DNA from: Candidatus Krumholzibacteriia bacterium
GTDB taxonomy: Bacteria; Krumholzibacteriota; Krumholzibacteria; WVZY01; JAKEHA01
DNA: 17,500 nucleotides
Assembly (NCBI GenBank): GCA_029863355.1
Contig: JAOTVO010000008.1
Span: forward strand, 1-17,500
Direction of reading: 5' to 3'
This document shows positions 1-7,395 of this stretch, one piece after another. The notes under the pieces were generated by a model. That model searched no databases. It was not told where the DNA came from and was given only the letters and a program-made list of their open reading frames with translations. The translations under genes were made by a program, and so were the position numbers. Each line of letters opens with the position of its first letter. The first letter of the stretch is position 1.

Positions 1-376
1 CGCGCGCGAGTGCGTACGCGACGGCGAAGACCGCGCTCGTGACGGCGGATGCAGCCACCACCAGCGTACCCAGCGCGGCGCGGAAACCTCCCAGTTCGCC
101 GGCAACAGCGTGGCGCGGCTGGTAGCGCAGAACCGACTGCGTGATCCAACCGCTGAGCAGCACCGTGAGCAGCGTGGACGTCGCGAAGACGAGACTGTAG
201 CGACCAAAATCCACGGGATCGAACACGCGCGTGAATATCATCACGTACAGCGCGCTCGCCACCGCCGGAACGCCGACGGCCGGCAGGTAGCGCAGCAGGT
301 CGTGGCCGAGCTTGCGCACGATGTGGGCGAGGAACTCCGCGTCGCTTTGCCCGCGCGGCGTGGGCGCCTCGCCCAT
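1..376 (-). CDS. Polysaccharide flippase N-terminus (partial)
   Basis: The first 125 residues are visible; the rest lies beyond the left edge of the window. After a polar start of about 30 residues come hydrophobic stretches at roughly 33-50, 62-76 and 98-124, with the motif FTRVFDPVDFGRYSLVFA between the first two. A 'hold-outs at the membrane, then FDPxDFGxYxL' beginning is typical of Wzx/RfbX-type polysaccharide flippases of the MOP superfamily, which move lipid-linked glycans across the inner membrane. The ATG overlaps the stop codon of the upstream eIF-2B-like gene by one base (TGATG), which implies translational coupling and fixes the start. As the last visible member of the row that begins with a GT39-like transferase, it suggests envelope glycan work. 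Family assignment rests on the N-terminus only, so another multi-pass membrane protein is possible. Confidence 0.72.
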   Translation of the reverse strand, partial: MGEAPTPRGQSDAEFLAHIVRKLGHDLLRYLPAVGVPAVASALYVMIFTRVFDPVDFGRYSLVFATSTLLTVLLSGWITQSVLRYQPRHAVAGELGGFRAALGTLVVAASAVTSAVFAVAYALAR

Positions 377-1317
377 CACGCCGGCCTCCGCAGCGCGCGC
401 CAGTAGCGGCGCGCACCGCGCCATTTGGCCGCCATGTCACGCGGCCGCCACACCCCGTCGTCGAGCACGATGAAATCGATCCAGTCCCGCGAGACTACCT
501 CGAAGGTGTCGTTGCGAACGCGCACACCGGCGGGCGCGCCCGCCCATACCTCGCGCGCGCCGCGTGCCTCCGGGGCGAAGGTGGAACGATCGGCCAGCTT
601 GTATGCGTCGCCCAGGACTATGACGCGGCGACCCACGAGTCGGGCCGCCGCTGCCAGCGGCGCCGACCCGGACTTGTTGGCCACGCTTCCGTCTCCGAAG
701 ATGGCGTCGCAGCCGATCACCACGGCGTCGCAGGAAGCGAGCGCCGCAACCGCCTGCGCTTCGGTAACGAGGGTGACTACGCCTGCACCCACCGCGCGGC
801 GCAGCGCCCGCGCCAGGCGGCGCCCTTCGCACAGCGGGCGCGACTCGCAGACGACGATCTCGTCGAACCGTCCCCCGCCGCCGAGTGCGGCCAGCAGCGT
901 TGTGCTGTAGCTGAGCGTCAGCGGACGGGAGACTCCCCGGAAGCGCCGTGCGAACGCGCGGGCCGTCGCTTGGCGCGCCCGCGCGAGGGACTCGCGTTCC
1001 GCGTGCACGATGGCGCGCAGCCGGCGATGCACCTCGCCGGCGTCGCGGGCGCCGCGCGTCTCGACCCGCAGGCGCCAGGCCACGCGCGCCACGGCCCCGC
1101 CGACGGCGGGCATGCCCGGGCGCAGCGACGCAGCCGCGCGCGCCAGCGCCACGATCCGCTCCACGTGGGCGCGGGCCGGCGCGCCCGCGTTGCGCGGGGT
1201 CTCGCGCGCCAGCGCGGCCACGGCACGGGCGGCGAGCTGGCTGGCACCGCTGCGCGCGTCGCGTCCGACCGCTTCGAGGCCGGCGCGCGCGCGCGGTCTG
1301 GCTCGGGGGAGCGTCAT
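376..1317 (-). CDS. eIF-2B / ribose-1,5-bisphosphate isomerase-like protein
   Basis: This 313-residue protein matches the eIF-2B alpha/beta/delta, MtnA and R15P isomerase superfamily. A helical N-terminal half (about 1-125) is followed by the Rossmann-like domain with LTLSYSTT (133-140), ESRPLCEGRRLA (158-169), GCDAIFGDGS with D204 (202-211), NKSGS (214-218) and DAYKL (237-241). MtnA and archaeal R15P isomerase use a cysteine (usually HCN or HCS) and an aspartate. D204 sits where the aspartate belongs, but the cysteine position reads LSYS, as in eIF-2B regulatory subunits. A sugar-phosphate or nucleotide-sugar role is possible but the substrate is unknown. The ATG at 1317 overlaps the CLC stop in an ATGA, the best evidence for this start; a longer frame reaches 1440 but would lie deep inside the CLC gene. 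The stop overlaps the flippase start. Confidence 0.75.
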   Translation of the reverse strand: MTLPRARPRARAGLEAVGRDARSGASQLAARAVAALARETPRNAGAPARAHVERIVALARAAASLRPGMPAVGGAVARVAWRLRVETRGARDAGEVHRRLRAIVHAERESLARARQATARAFARRFRGVSRPLTLSYSTTLLAALGGGGRFDEIVVCESRPLCEGRRLARALRRAVGAGVVTLVTEAQAVAALASCDAVVIGCDAIFGDGSVANKSGSAPLAAAARLVGRRVIVLGDAYKLADRSTFAPEARGAREVWAGAPAGVRVRNDTFEVVSRDWIDFIVLDDGVWRPRDMAAKWRGARRYWRALRRPA

Positions 1318-3113
1318 CGGCTTGCGCGCAGGTCGCTCAGGCGACGATAGTAGCTCGAGATCACGTCGCGGCGGCGGATCATGCCCAGGAGCTTGCGGTT
1401 GTCGTCGCGATCCACCACGGGGAGCTTGTCCACCTCGCACTCGGCGAACTTGCGCATGGTCGAGGCCAGGTTCTCGTCCACGGTCACCCAGGAGACGTGC
1501 TCGTCGGCAATCTCGCGGATGATGAGCAGGTTGTCCAGCTCGCGCTCGACGAGGATCTCGCGGACATCGGCTATGGAGAAGATGCCGGTGAGCTCGCCCC
1601 TGTCATTGATCACGGGGAAGTTCTGCTGGTCCGTCTCCGTCATGATGGGAATGAACGCGCGCAGGGTCATGGTCTCCGGGATGTAGGCGAACTTCGCGTC
1701 GGCGTTGAAGATGTCGCGTACGCTGATCTCCTCCAAGTGATCCTTGACGAAATCGCCTACGTGCGCCGGCGAGTCGAAGCGCGTGTCCACCTGCCTCTGG
1801 TAGATGCTCCAGCGCCGGGCGATGATCGAGGCCAGCGCGCACACCCACATGGCGGGAACGAGCAGGTGGTAGTTTCCCGTCATCTCGCTGACCATGATGA
1901 CGGTGGAGATGGGCGCGTTCGACGCCCCCGCGAAGAAGCCCGCCATCCCGACGATCACGAAGGCGCCGGGATGGGCCACGACACCCGGCATCCACGCGTG
2001 AAAGAGCTTGCCCACCGCCCCGCCCAGGCTGCCGCCGATCACCATGGAGGGACCGAACACGCCGCCGCTTCCGCCCGAGCCGATGGAGAGCGACGTGGTG
2101 AGGATCTTCCCCAGCGCGATGGCAAAGAGCAGGGGGATGGCGATCTGCTCGTCGAGCGCGCCCTGGATCACCCCGTAGCCGAAGGCGAGCGTCTGCGGGA
2201 GGAAGAACCCGATGCAACCGGTGGCCAGCCCGCCTATGGCGGGTTTGACATAGTTGGGGACGCGCATGCGTTCGAAGAACCGCTTGGTCCCGTAGAAAGT
2301 CTTCACGTAGAGGGGCGTGGTCCCGGCGACCACCAGGGCGAGCACCGTGTAGGGCAAGAGCTCGAGTGGATGCGTGAACGCGAAGTCCGACTTGCGGAAC
2401 AGCGGCTGGAAGCCGAACACGATGCCGAAGGTGGAGTAGGCAACGATCGTCGTCACGATGGCGGGGATCACCACTTCGTGCTCGAACTCCGGTTCGCGGT
2501 AGAGGATCTCCGCGGCGAACAGCGCGCCGGCCAGGGGCGCGCGGAAGATGCTCCCGATGCCCGCGCCCAGTCCCGCGGCGAGCATGATGCGGCGCGCGCG
2601 GGCGTCGAGCCCCAGGCGCTGCGCGAGAAACGATCCGAAGCCCGCGCCGATCTGGGCGATGGGCCCCTCGCGTCCGCCCGAGCCGCCCGAGCCCAGCGTG
2701 ATGGCCGCCGAGATCGCCTTGACGATGGGCACGCGACCGCGGATCCGCCCCTGCTGGTTGTGGTAGGCGTCGATGGCCGCGTCGGTGCCGTGCCCCTCGG
2801 CCTCGGGCGCGAACCGGTAGACGATGAAGCCGGCCAGGAGCCCGCCCAGCGCCGGCACGAGCACGAGCAGGTAGCGGCTGAGCGGGGTAGCCGTGGGCGA
2901 GAACAGGGGCGGCTCGCCGTAGGGGTGCGGGGGACGATAGCCCGCGATGGAATCGAGCAGGTAGTGCTGCCCGAGCTGGCAGAGCACGTAGAACGCGCAG
3001 GCGCCCAGCCCGGCCACCACACCGACGACCACCCCGTAGACCATGTAGACGCCGATGGAGCGGAAGTTGAAGGCGGCGGCGAAGCGCAGAATGCGACGAT
3101 GGAATCGGTTCAT
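1314..3113 (-). CDS. CLC chloride channel/transporter with two CBS domains
   Basis: A 599-residue CLC-family anion channel or Cl-/H+ antiporter of the inner membrane. The membrane domain (about 20-435) carries GHGTD (107-111) where most CLCs have GSGIP, GREGP (147-151) with the external gating glutamate E149, and GVFGP (351-355). The candidate central-gate tyrosine is Y438 in WSIY. A pair of CBS domains follows (about 466-525 and 538-592), which in this family often bind adenine nucleotides. The position of the internal proton glutamate reads E202-I203, with isoleucine in place of the second glutamate of ClC-ec1, so coupling to protons may be altered. The gene follows nadE by 63 bases and ends in a 4-base overlap with the eIF-2B-like gene. 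The ribosome binding site before the ATG is weak. Family call is secure; channel versus exchanger is not decided by sequence. Confidence 0.95.
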   Translation of the reverse strand: MNRFHRRILRFAAAFNFRSIGVYMVYGVVVGVVAGLGACAFYVLCQLGQHYLLDSIAGYRPPHPYGEPPLFSPTATPLSRYLLVLVPALGGLLAGFIVYRFAPEAEGHGTDAAIDAYHNQQGRIRGRVPIVKAISAAITLGSGGSGGREGPIAQIGAGFGSFLAQRLGLDARARRIMLAAGLGAGIGSIFRAPLAGALFAAEILYREPEFEHEVVIPAIVTTIVAYSTFGIVFGFQPLFRKSDFAFTHPLELLPYTVLALVVAGTTPLYVKTFYGTKRFFERMRVPNYVKPAIGGLATGCIGFFLPQTLAFGYGVIQGALDEQIAIPLLFAIALGKILTTSLSIGSGGSGGVFGPSMVIGGSLGGAVGKLFHAWMPGVVAHPGAFVIVGMAGFFAGASNAPISTVIMVSEMTGNYHLLVPAMWVCALASIIARRWSIYQRQVDTRFDSPAHVGDFVKDHLEEISVRDIFNADAKFAYIPETMTLRAFIPIMTETDQQNFPVINDRGELTGIFSIADVREILVERELDNLLIIREIADEHVSWVTVDENLASTMRKFAECEVDKLPVVDRDDNRKLLGMIRRRDVISSYYRRLSDLRASR

Positions 3114-3176
3114 GGAGCTTCTCGCGTTCGCGACGGAAACAGAGGCGGCACCGAAGCGCGCGGCGGTACCAGGCCG

Positions 3177-4820
3177 TCACGCATCGTAGCGTGCCGCAAT
3201 GGGGAACCGCCGGCCCGCGCCGAACGCCTTGGAAGTGACTTTCAGCCCGGGTGGTGCCTGCCTGCGCTTGTACTCGCTGCGCCGCACCGCGGCGACGACC
3301 CAGTCGACGGTCGCGCGGTCGAAGCCCCGCTCCACGATCGCCTTCGCGTCGAGGCCCTGCTCGATGTAGAGGTCCAGGATCGCGTCGAGAACTTCGTACG
3401 GGGGCAGCGTATCGGAGTCCTTCTGTCCCGGCTTGAGCTCCGCCGAGGGCGCCTTCTCCACGATCGCGCGCGGAATGACCTCGCCGGAGCTGTTGACGAG
3501 CCCAGCCAGGCGATAAACCGCGGTCTTGGGCACGTCCGAGATCACGGCCAGTCCACCGCTCATGTCTCCGTAGAGCGTGCAGTAGCCCACGGCGAGCTCG
3601 CTCTTGTTTCCCGTCGACAGCACGAGGTGTCCGAGCTTGTTGGAGTAAGCCATGAGGATGTTGCCGCGGATGCGGGCCTGGACGTTCTCCTCGGCGACGT
3701 CGCTCGCGCGCCCGGCAAACGGTCCCGACAGAGCCGCCGCGTACGCGCTCATGATCTCGCCGATGGGCACGACGGCGAGCTCGACGCCGAGGTTGCCGGC
3801 CAGCGCGCGGGCGTCTTCCAAGCTTTCCGCGGACGAGTGGGGAGACGGCATAGCGACGGCCAGCACCTGGCTCGCGCCCAGTGCTTCCGCGGCGACGGCC
3901 AGCGTGACGGCGGAGTCTATGCCGCCGGAGAGTCCGACCACAGCCCGATCGAAACCGCACTTGGACAGGTAGTCGTGCGTGCCCAGCACGAGCGCTCTGT
4001 AAATGCTCGTCGTCTCGTCCATGGACTCATACTCCGCGGCGTTACTCGGCGCCGACGTGTCGACCACGACCATGCCTTCCTCGAACATCGGACCGACCGC
4101 GATCACTTCCCCCCGCCGTCCCGCCGCGAGACTGCGCCCGTCGAACACCAGCTCGTCGTTCCCCCCCACCTCGTTGACCATGAGGAAGGGCACGCCGTGG
4201 CGACGGGCGTGGCCCCGCACCAGGTCCAGCCGCGTGCGCTCCTTGCCCACCGTGAAGGGCGAAGCGGATACGTTGATCATAAGCGTCGCGCCCGCCGCGG
4301 CCAGGCTGGCGATGGGATCGGCGTCGTAGGTGCGGCGTCCGAAGATCTCCGGGTCGTTCCACGCGTCCTCGCAGATGGAGATGCCCAGGACCTCGCCGCG
4401 AAAGCGTGCCGGCTCGACGCTCGTAGCGGGGTCGAAGTAGCGGGCCTCGTCGAAGACGTCGTAGGTGGGAAGGAGCGATTTCTCCTGGACGTGGACCACT
4501 TCCCCGCCGGCGAGCAGGGCGGCGGCGTTGGCCACCCCCTTGCGCGCGCGACGCGACGGAACGGGCAGGCCCACGACGACGCCCACGCCGCCCAGGGCCC
4601 GCGTCTCCGCGGCAAGCTCTTCCAGCGCGGCCGCGCACGCGTCGACGAAGGCAGGGCGCTCCACCAGGTCCTTCGGTGGGTACCCGCAGATGCACAGCTC
4701 GTGGAAGACGATGAGCTCGACACCGGCGTCGCCGGCCGCACGCAGTCCCCGTCGAATGCGCTGCAGGTTGCCCTCCACGTCGCCGACAACCGTGTTGATC
4801 TGCACGAGCGCCGTTTTCAT
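3177..4820 (-). CDS. nadE: Glutamine-dependent NAD+ synthetase
   Basis: This 547-residue two-domain enzyme makes NAD+ from deamido-NAD+ (nicotinate adenine dinucleotide), ATP and glutamine in the cytoplasm, the last step of NAD synthesis. The N-terminal nitrilase-type glutaminase domain (1 to about 255) has the expected catalytic triad: E41 in HELCICGYPPKDL, K114 in VQEKSLLP and C150 in ISICEDAW. The C-terminal synthetase domain (about 270-547) has the PP-loop SGGIDS (298-303) and STGNKSELAVGYCTLYGDM (402-420). The length is normal for the glutamine-dependent class. The start at 4820 begins directly with the conserved strand KTALVQINT; the ribosome binding site is weak. It lies 46 bases after the GT39-propeller gene and 63 bases before the CLC gene, with no terminator-like hairpin in either gap, so it is probably read as part of the same transcript. 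Confidence 0.97.
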   Translation of the reverse strand: MKTALVQINTVVGDVEGNLQRIRRGLRAAGDAGVELIVFHELCICGYPPKDLVERPAFVDACAAALEELAAETRALGGVGVVVGLPVPSRRARKGVANAAALLAGGEVVHVQEKSLLPTYDVFDEARYFDPATSVEPARFRGEVLGISICEDAWNDPEIFGRRTYDADPIASLAAAGATLMINVSASPFTVGKERTRLDLVRGHARRHGVPFLMVNEVGGNDELVFDGRSLAAGRRGEVIAVGPMFEEGMVVVDTSAPSNAAEYESMDETTSIYRALVLGTHDYLSKCGFDRAVVGLSGGIDSAVTLAVAAEALGASQVLAVAMPSPHSSAESLEDARALAGNLGVELAVVPIGEIMSAYAAALSGPFAGRASDVAEENVQARIRGNILMAYSNKLGHLVLSTGNKSELAVGYCTLYGDMSGGLAVISDVPKTAVYRLAGLVNSSGEVIPRAIVEKAPSAELKPGQKDSDTLPPYEVLDAILDLYIEQGLDAKAIVERGFDRATVDWVVAAVRRSEYKRRQAPPGLKVTSKAFGAGRRFPIAARYDA

Positions 4821-4866
4821 GGCAGTGGATTGGAAGGTTACCGTCGATCCCCGCTCCCGGCAACGG

Positions 4867-7218
4867 CTATCGCTCGCCCGCGCGCCGAGGCTCGGTCAGG
4901 TCTTCTTCCTCAAGCTGCGCGAACTTTAGTGGCTTGTCCAGCCTTTCGACGTAAGCCTCGAGTCCTTCCAGCAGGTAGATGCCCATCGGCCCGTCCATGT
5001 TGGACACGATCGCCAGCCGACCTCCGTCCGGGCTCCACGCGGGAAAGGCGTCGAGAGACCGCCTGCCGTCCGGATTCCAGTTCTTGGTGAGCAGCAGCCG
5101 CCGGCGGCCGTCGCGCGAGACGATGTAGATGTCGACGCTTCCCCAGTCCTTGGCCGCCACGGCGAAGTACCGGCCGTCGGGACTCCAAGCCGGTGTGCAA
5201 TCGACCTCGCGGGGAGACTCGACGACTCGCCGCCGCTTCGTCGCCAGGTCGAGGATCACCAGCTCGCGCCAGCGGCGCGTCCACGCGAGGCGGGATCCGT
5301 CCGGCGAGTACGACGGGCAGCCGTTGTCCCCGTCGTCGGTGAGCCTGACCAGCGCCCCCGTATCCAACTCGACCTCCCACAACTCCGAGCCGCCCGTGCG
5401 CTCGGACGAGAACACGATAGCGCGTCCGTCGGGCGTCCACCGCGGCCACGTGTCCCGGCCCGAAGCGCCCGCCACCCGCGCGACCGCTCCCGACGCGAGC
5501 TCGGCGACGTAGATGTCCCAGTCGCCGTCGCGCGTGGAGGCGAAGGCCAGCCTCGTTCCGTCCGGCGACCAGTCGGGCTGGCCGTCGTCGAACGGCCCGC
5601 CGACGAGCAGGTCGGGCTCGCCGCCCGTGGCGGGAATCACGTAGATGTCCGCGTTACCCGTCCGGCTCGAGGCGAAGGCGATGCGGCGCCCGTCGGGACT
5701 CCAGTCGGGCGCGGCGTCCCGCCCCCGGGGCGGCGCGCTGAGAAGCGTGCGGCGCAGCGGGTCATGGTCACGAACCCGCTCGTAGATCATCAGCCCCGCG
5801 GGCACCGCGTAGATCTGCTCGAAACGGAGCTCCCCCGCGATGGCCGGCCCGTGCGTCAGGAGCGGCGCCAGGAGCGGACGCAAACCCTTGATGACCTCGT
5901 AGTGCAACGATAGGAAACGAACGCCGTCGCCGGCGAGCTCGCTCATCGTCTCGTCGTACGCCCCGTGCGGGATCTCCACGTACTCGGCGTCGGCGTAGAA
6001 GGCCACGTAGGGCTTGCGGTCCGCCACCTTGTCGCCCGGCCGAACCAGGTCGTGGAGGAACCGGCCGGCGGTCCGCATCTCCGCAAAGCCTTCGTCGACC
6101 GGCTCGGTCAGGTGGTGCCAGTTGACGAACGGGGCGGCGAGCGCGCACGCCCCGATGACGGCGAGGGCGGCGGACTTGCGTCCCCGCCTCCCCAGCGCGC
6201 CGGCGCCGACGAACGCGGACAGGATCGCGAGCGGGAGGAACGGCAGCAGGTAGCGCTCGGTTCCCGCGCGTACGGTGAAGAGCGGTCCGATGAACAGCGG
6301 CGCGAACGCCGCCAGCAGGAAGGTCCGGCGGCGGCAGACGCCGTAGAGCGCGAGCAGGAGGGGCGCGAACACCAGGTTCCGCGCCAGCAGGTAGCCGTCC
6401 ACGGGGAGCTTGCGCGCGTAGACGACGAGCAGCGAGCGCACCGCACCCCCCCCTCCGCGCGCCTCGTCCGTCGAGGTCACGGTCGCCGTGTCGCCGGCGA
6501 CGGTTCGCTCGCGGTCCTGCCAGTCCTGCGCGCTGATCCCGAAGAACTCGCTCTTGGGCAGGAGCTTGATCTCCCGCGACGACCGGTACATCGCGGCCAG
6601 GTTGCACGCGTAGACGAACAGGAACGGCAGCAGGAGCGCCGCCGCGCGCCTGGGCGTCCGACGCCGCAGCAGCGCCAAGATCCCCATGACGGCGACCATC
6701 TCCGGACGCGTGATCGCGGCCAGCCCCCCCGCCGCGCCCGCGGCCACGTCGCGGTTCTGCCCATAAAACAAGAGCGCCAGCAGCATCCACATCGTGTAGG
6801 CCGACTCGGAAAACGTCTCCAGCGAGAGGCGGACGAAGAGCGGGCTGGCGGCGAAGACGAGGGCGCAGTAGAAGGCGAGGCGGCGACTGAGGAAGCGGGC
6901 GGCCAGCAGGTAGAGCACGCACGGAGCGGCCAGGCCGGCGAGGAGCGAGACGACCTGCGCGGCGCGCACCCCCTCCCCGACGAGCGGGAGGAACAGCGAG
7001 ATCAGCAGCGGGTAGCCCAGCGGAAACGCACCCGCCGCCGGCGAGTGCGACCACAGGGTCCGGGCCTGGCTGATGTAGAACGTCCCGTCGTACGAGACAA
7101 GGTCGAAGCGCCCGAGCAGGGGCAGACGAACGGCCGCGGCCGCCAGGACGAGCAACGCGCAGGCCAGCCAGGGGCCGCGGGGCGCCCAAAGGGTTGTTGT
7201 GATGAGCCTCTCGCGCAC
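4867..7218 (-). CDS. GT39-like membrane glycosyltransferase fused to a PD40/TolB propeller
   Basis: About 783 residues if the GTG at 7218 is the start. The N-terminal half is a GT-C type integral membrane glycosyltransferase (PMT/ArnT/GT39-like): a first membrane helix at about 15-34, an external loop with VSYDGTFYISQARTL (41-55) where the acidic GT-C motif is expected, then about eight to ten further hydrophobic segments up to about 365. A soluble linker (about 370-500) leads to six PD40-type blades, each with (S/T)PDG, at 507-510, 551-554, 595-598, 638-641, 679-682 and 729-732. Such enzymes use polyprenyl-phosphate sugars on the periplasmic face, so the propeller is probably periplasmic. 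The open frame runs on to 8472, but that stretch is antisense to the regulator. A GTG at 7248 and an ATG at 7368 are alternatives. A run of eight G encodes GGGG at 255-258. Confidence 0.85.
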   Translation of the reverse strand: MRERLITTTLWAPRGPWLACALLVLAAAAVRLPLLGRFDLVSYDGTFYISQARTLWSHSPAAGAFPLGYPLLISLFLPLVGEGVRAAQVVSLLAGLAAPCVLYLLAARFLSRRLAFYCALVFAASPLFVRLSLETFSESAYTMWMLLALLFYGQNRDVAAGAAGGLAAITRPEMVAVMGILALLRRRTPRRAAALLLPFLFVYACNLAAMYRSSREIKLLPKSEFFGISAQDWQDRERTVAGDTATVTSTDEARGGGGAVRSLLVVYARKLPVDGYLLARNLVFAPLLLALYGVCRRRTFLLAAFAPLFIGPLFTVRAGTERYLLPFLPLAILSAFVGAGALGRRGRKSAALAVIGACALAAPFVNWHHLTEPVDEGFAEMRTAGRFLHDLVRPGDKVADRKPYVAFYADAEYVEIPHGAYDETMSELAGDGVRFLSLHYEVIKGLRPLLAPLLTHGPAIAGELRFEQIYAVPAGLMIYERVRDHDPLRRTLLSAPPRGRDAAPDWSPDGRRIAFASSRTGNADIYVIPATGGEPDLLVGGPFDDGQPDWSPDGTRLAFASTRDGDWDIYVAELASGAVARVAGASGRDTWPRWTPDGRAIVFSSERTGGSELWEVELDTGALVRLTDDGDNGCPSYSPDGSRLAWTRRWRELVILDLATKRRRVVESPREVDCTPAWSPDGRYFAVAAKDWGSVDIYIVSRDGRRRLLLTKNWNPDGRRSLDAFPAWSPDGGRLAIVSNMDGPMGIYLLEGLEAYVERLDKPLKFAQLEEEDLTEPRRAGER

Positions 7219-7264
7219 CGGTCTCGACGATCGCCGTCTGCCGTCCACCCCCTCGACGGCCCGG

Positions 7265-7270
7265 AGGATA
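7265..7270 (-). promoter_or_regulatory. Candidate extended -10 for the GT39-propeller gene
   Basis: Read on the minus strand this is TGCTATCCT, a TATCCT hexamer preceded by the TGN of an extended -10 element. No good -35 lies at the right distance, as is common for extended -10 promoters. Transcription would begin near 7258, leaving about 40 bases of leader before the GTG at 7218 and about 10 before the GTG at 7248, which favours the former start. The call rests on motif shape alone. Confidence 0.3.
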
Positions 7271-7383
7271 GCACAGAACCGCGCGAGCGGCGACCGGGCG
7301 GGGCCCCCGGCGGGAAGCCAAATAAACGATTTTGTTGCAAAAATATCCGTAAATCTGTTATTGTGCATTGGGGTGTATTTACC

Positions 7384-7388
7384 AAGGA
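7384..7388 (+). promoter_or_regulatory. Ribosome binding site of the SufR-like regulator
   Basis: AAGGA lies seven bases before the ATG at 7396. It decides the start: the open frame continues far upstream to 5965, but only as antisense to the membrane transferase and without such a signal. Confidence 0.65.
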
Positions 7389-7395
7389 CCGTGAC

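Larger units (their letters stand above)
7219..7395. promoter_or_regulatory. Divergent control region with AT-rich island
   Basis: This gap separates the divergent GT39-propeller and SufR-like genes. Positions 7321-7380 have 18 G or C among 60 bases (30%), in sharp contrast to the GC-rich surroundings, which marks a likely promoter and operator zone. It contains the inverted repeat TTTTG-TTG-CAAAA (7330-7342) and the spaced inverted repeat GTAAAT (7349-7354) with ATTTAC (7377-7382). Both end close to the regulator start and are candidate binding sites for its own product. No clean -35/-10 pair reading toward the regulator could be fixed: TTGCAA at 7335-7340 is the best -35 candidate, but its -10 is poor. 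The remainder, 7219-7320, is GC-rich and holds the putative leader of the minus-strand gene. Confidence 0.6.

Noticed and set aside
1318..1440. Longer start for the eIF-2B-like gene
   Set aside because: It would lie wholly inside the conserved second CBS domain of the CLC gene in another frame; the ATGA overlap at 1317 is the normal arrangement.
948..5090. Plus-strand open frame of 1380 codons
   Set aside because: It is antisense to the eIF-2B-like, CLC and nadE genes, has a low-complexity Arg/Ala/His/Asp/Glu composition and no domain; a by-product of high GC in the third codon position.
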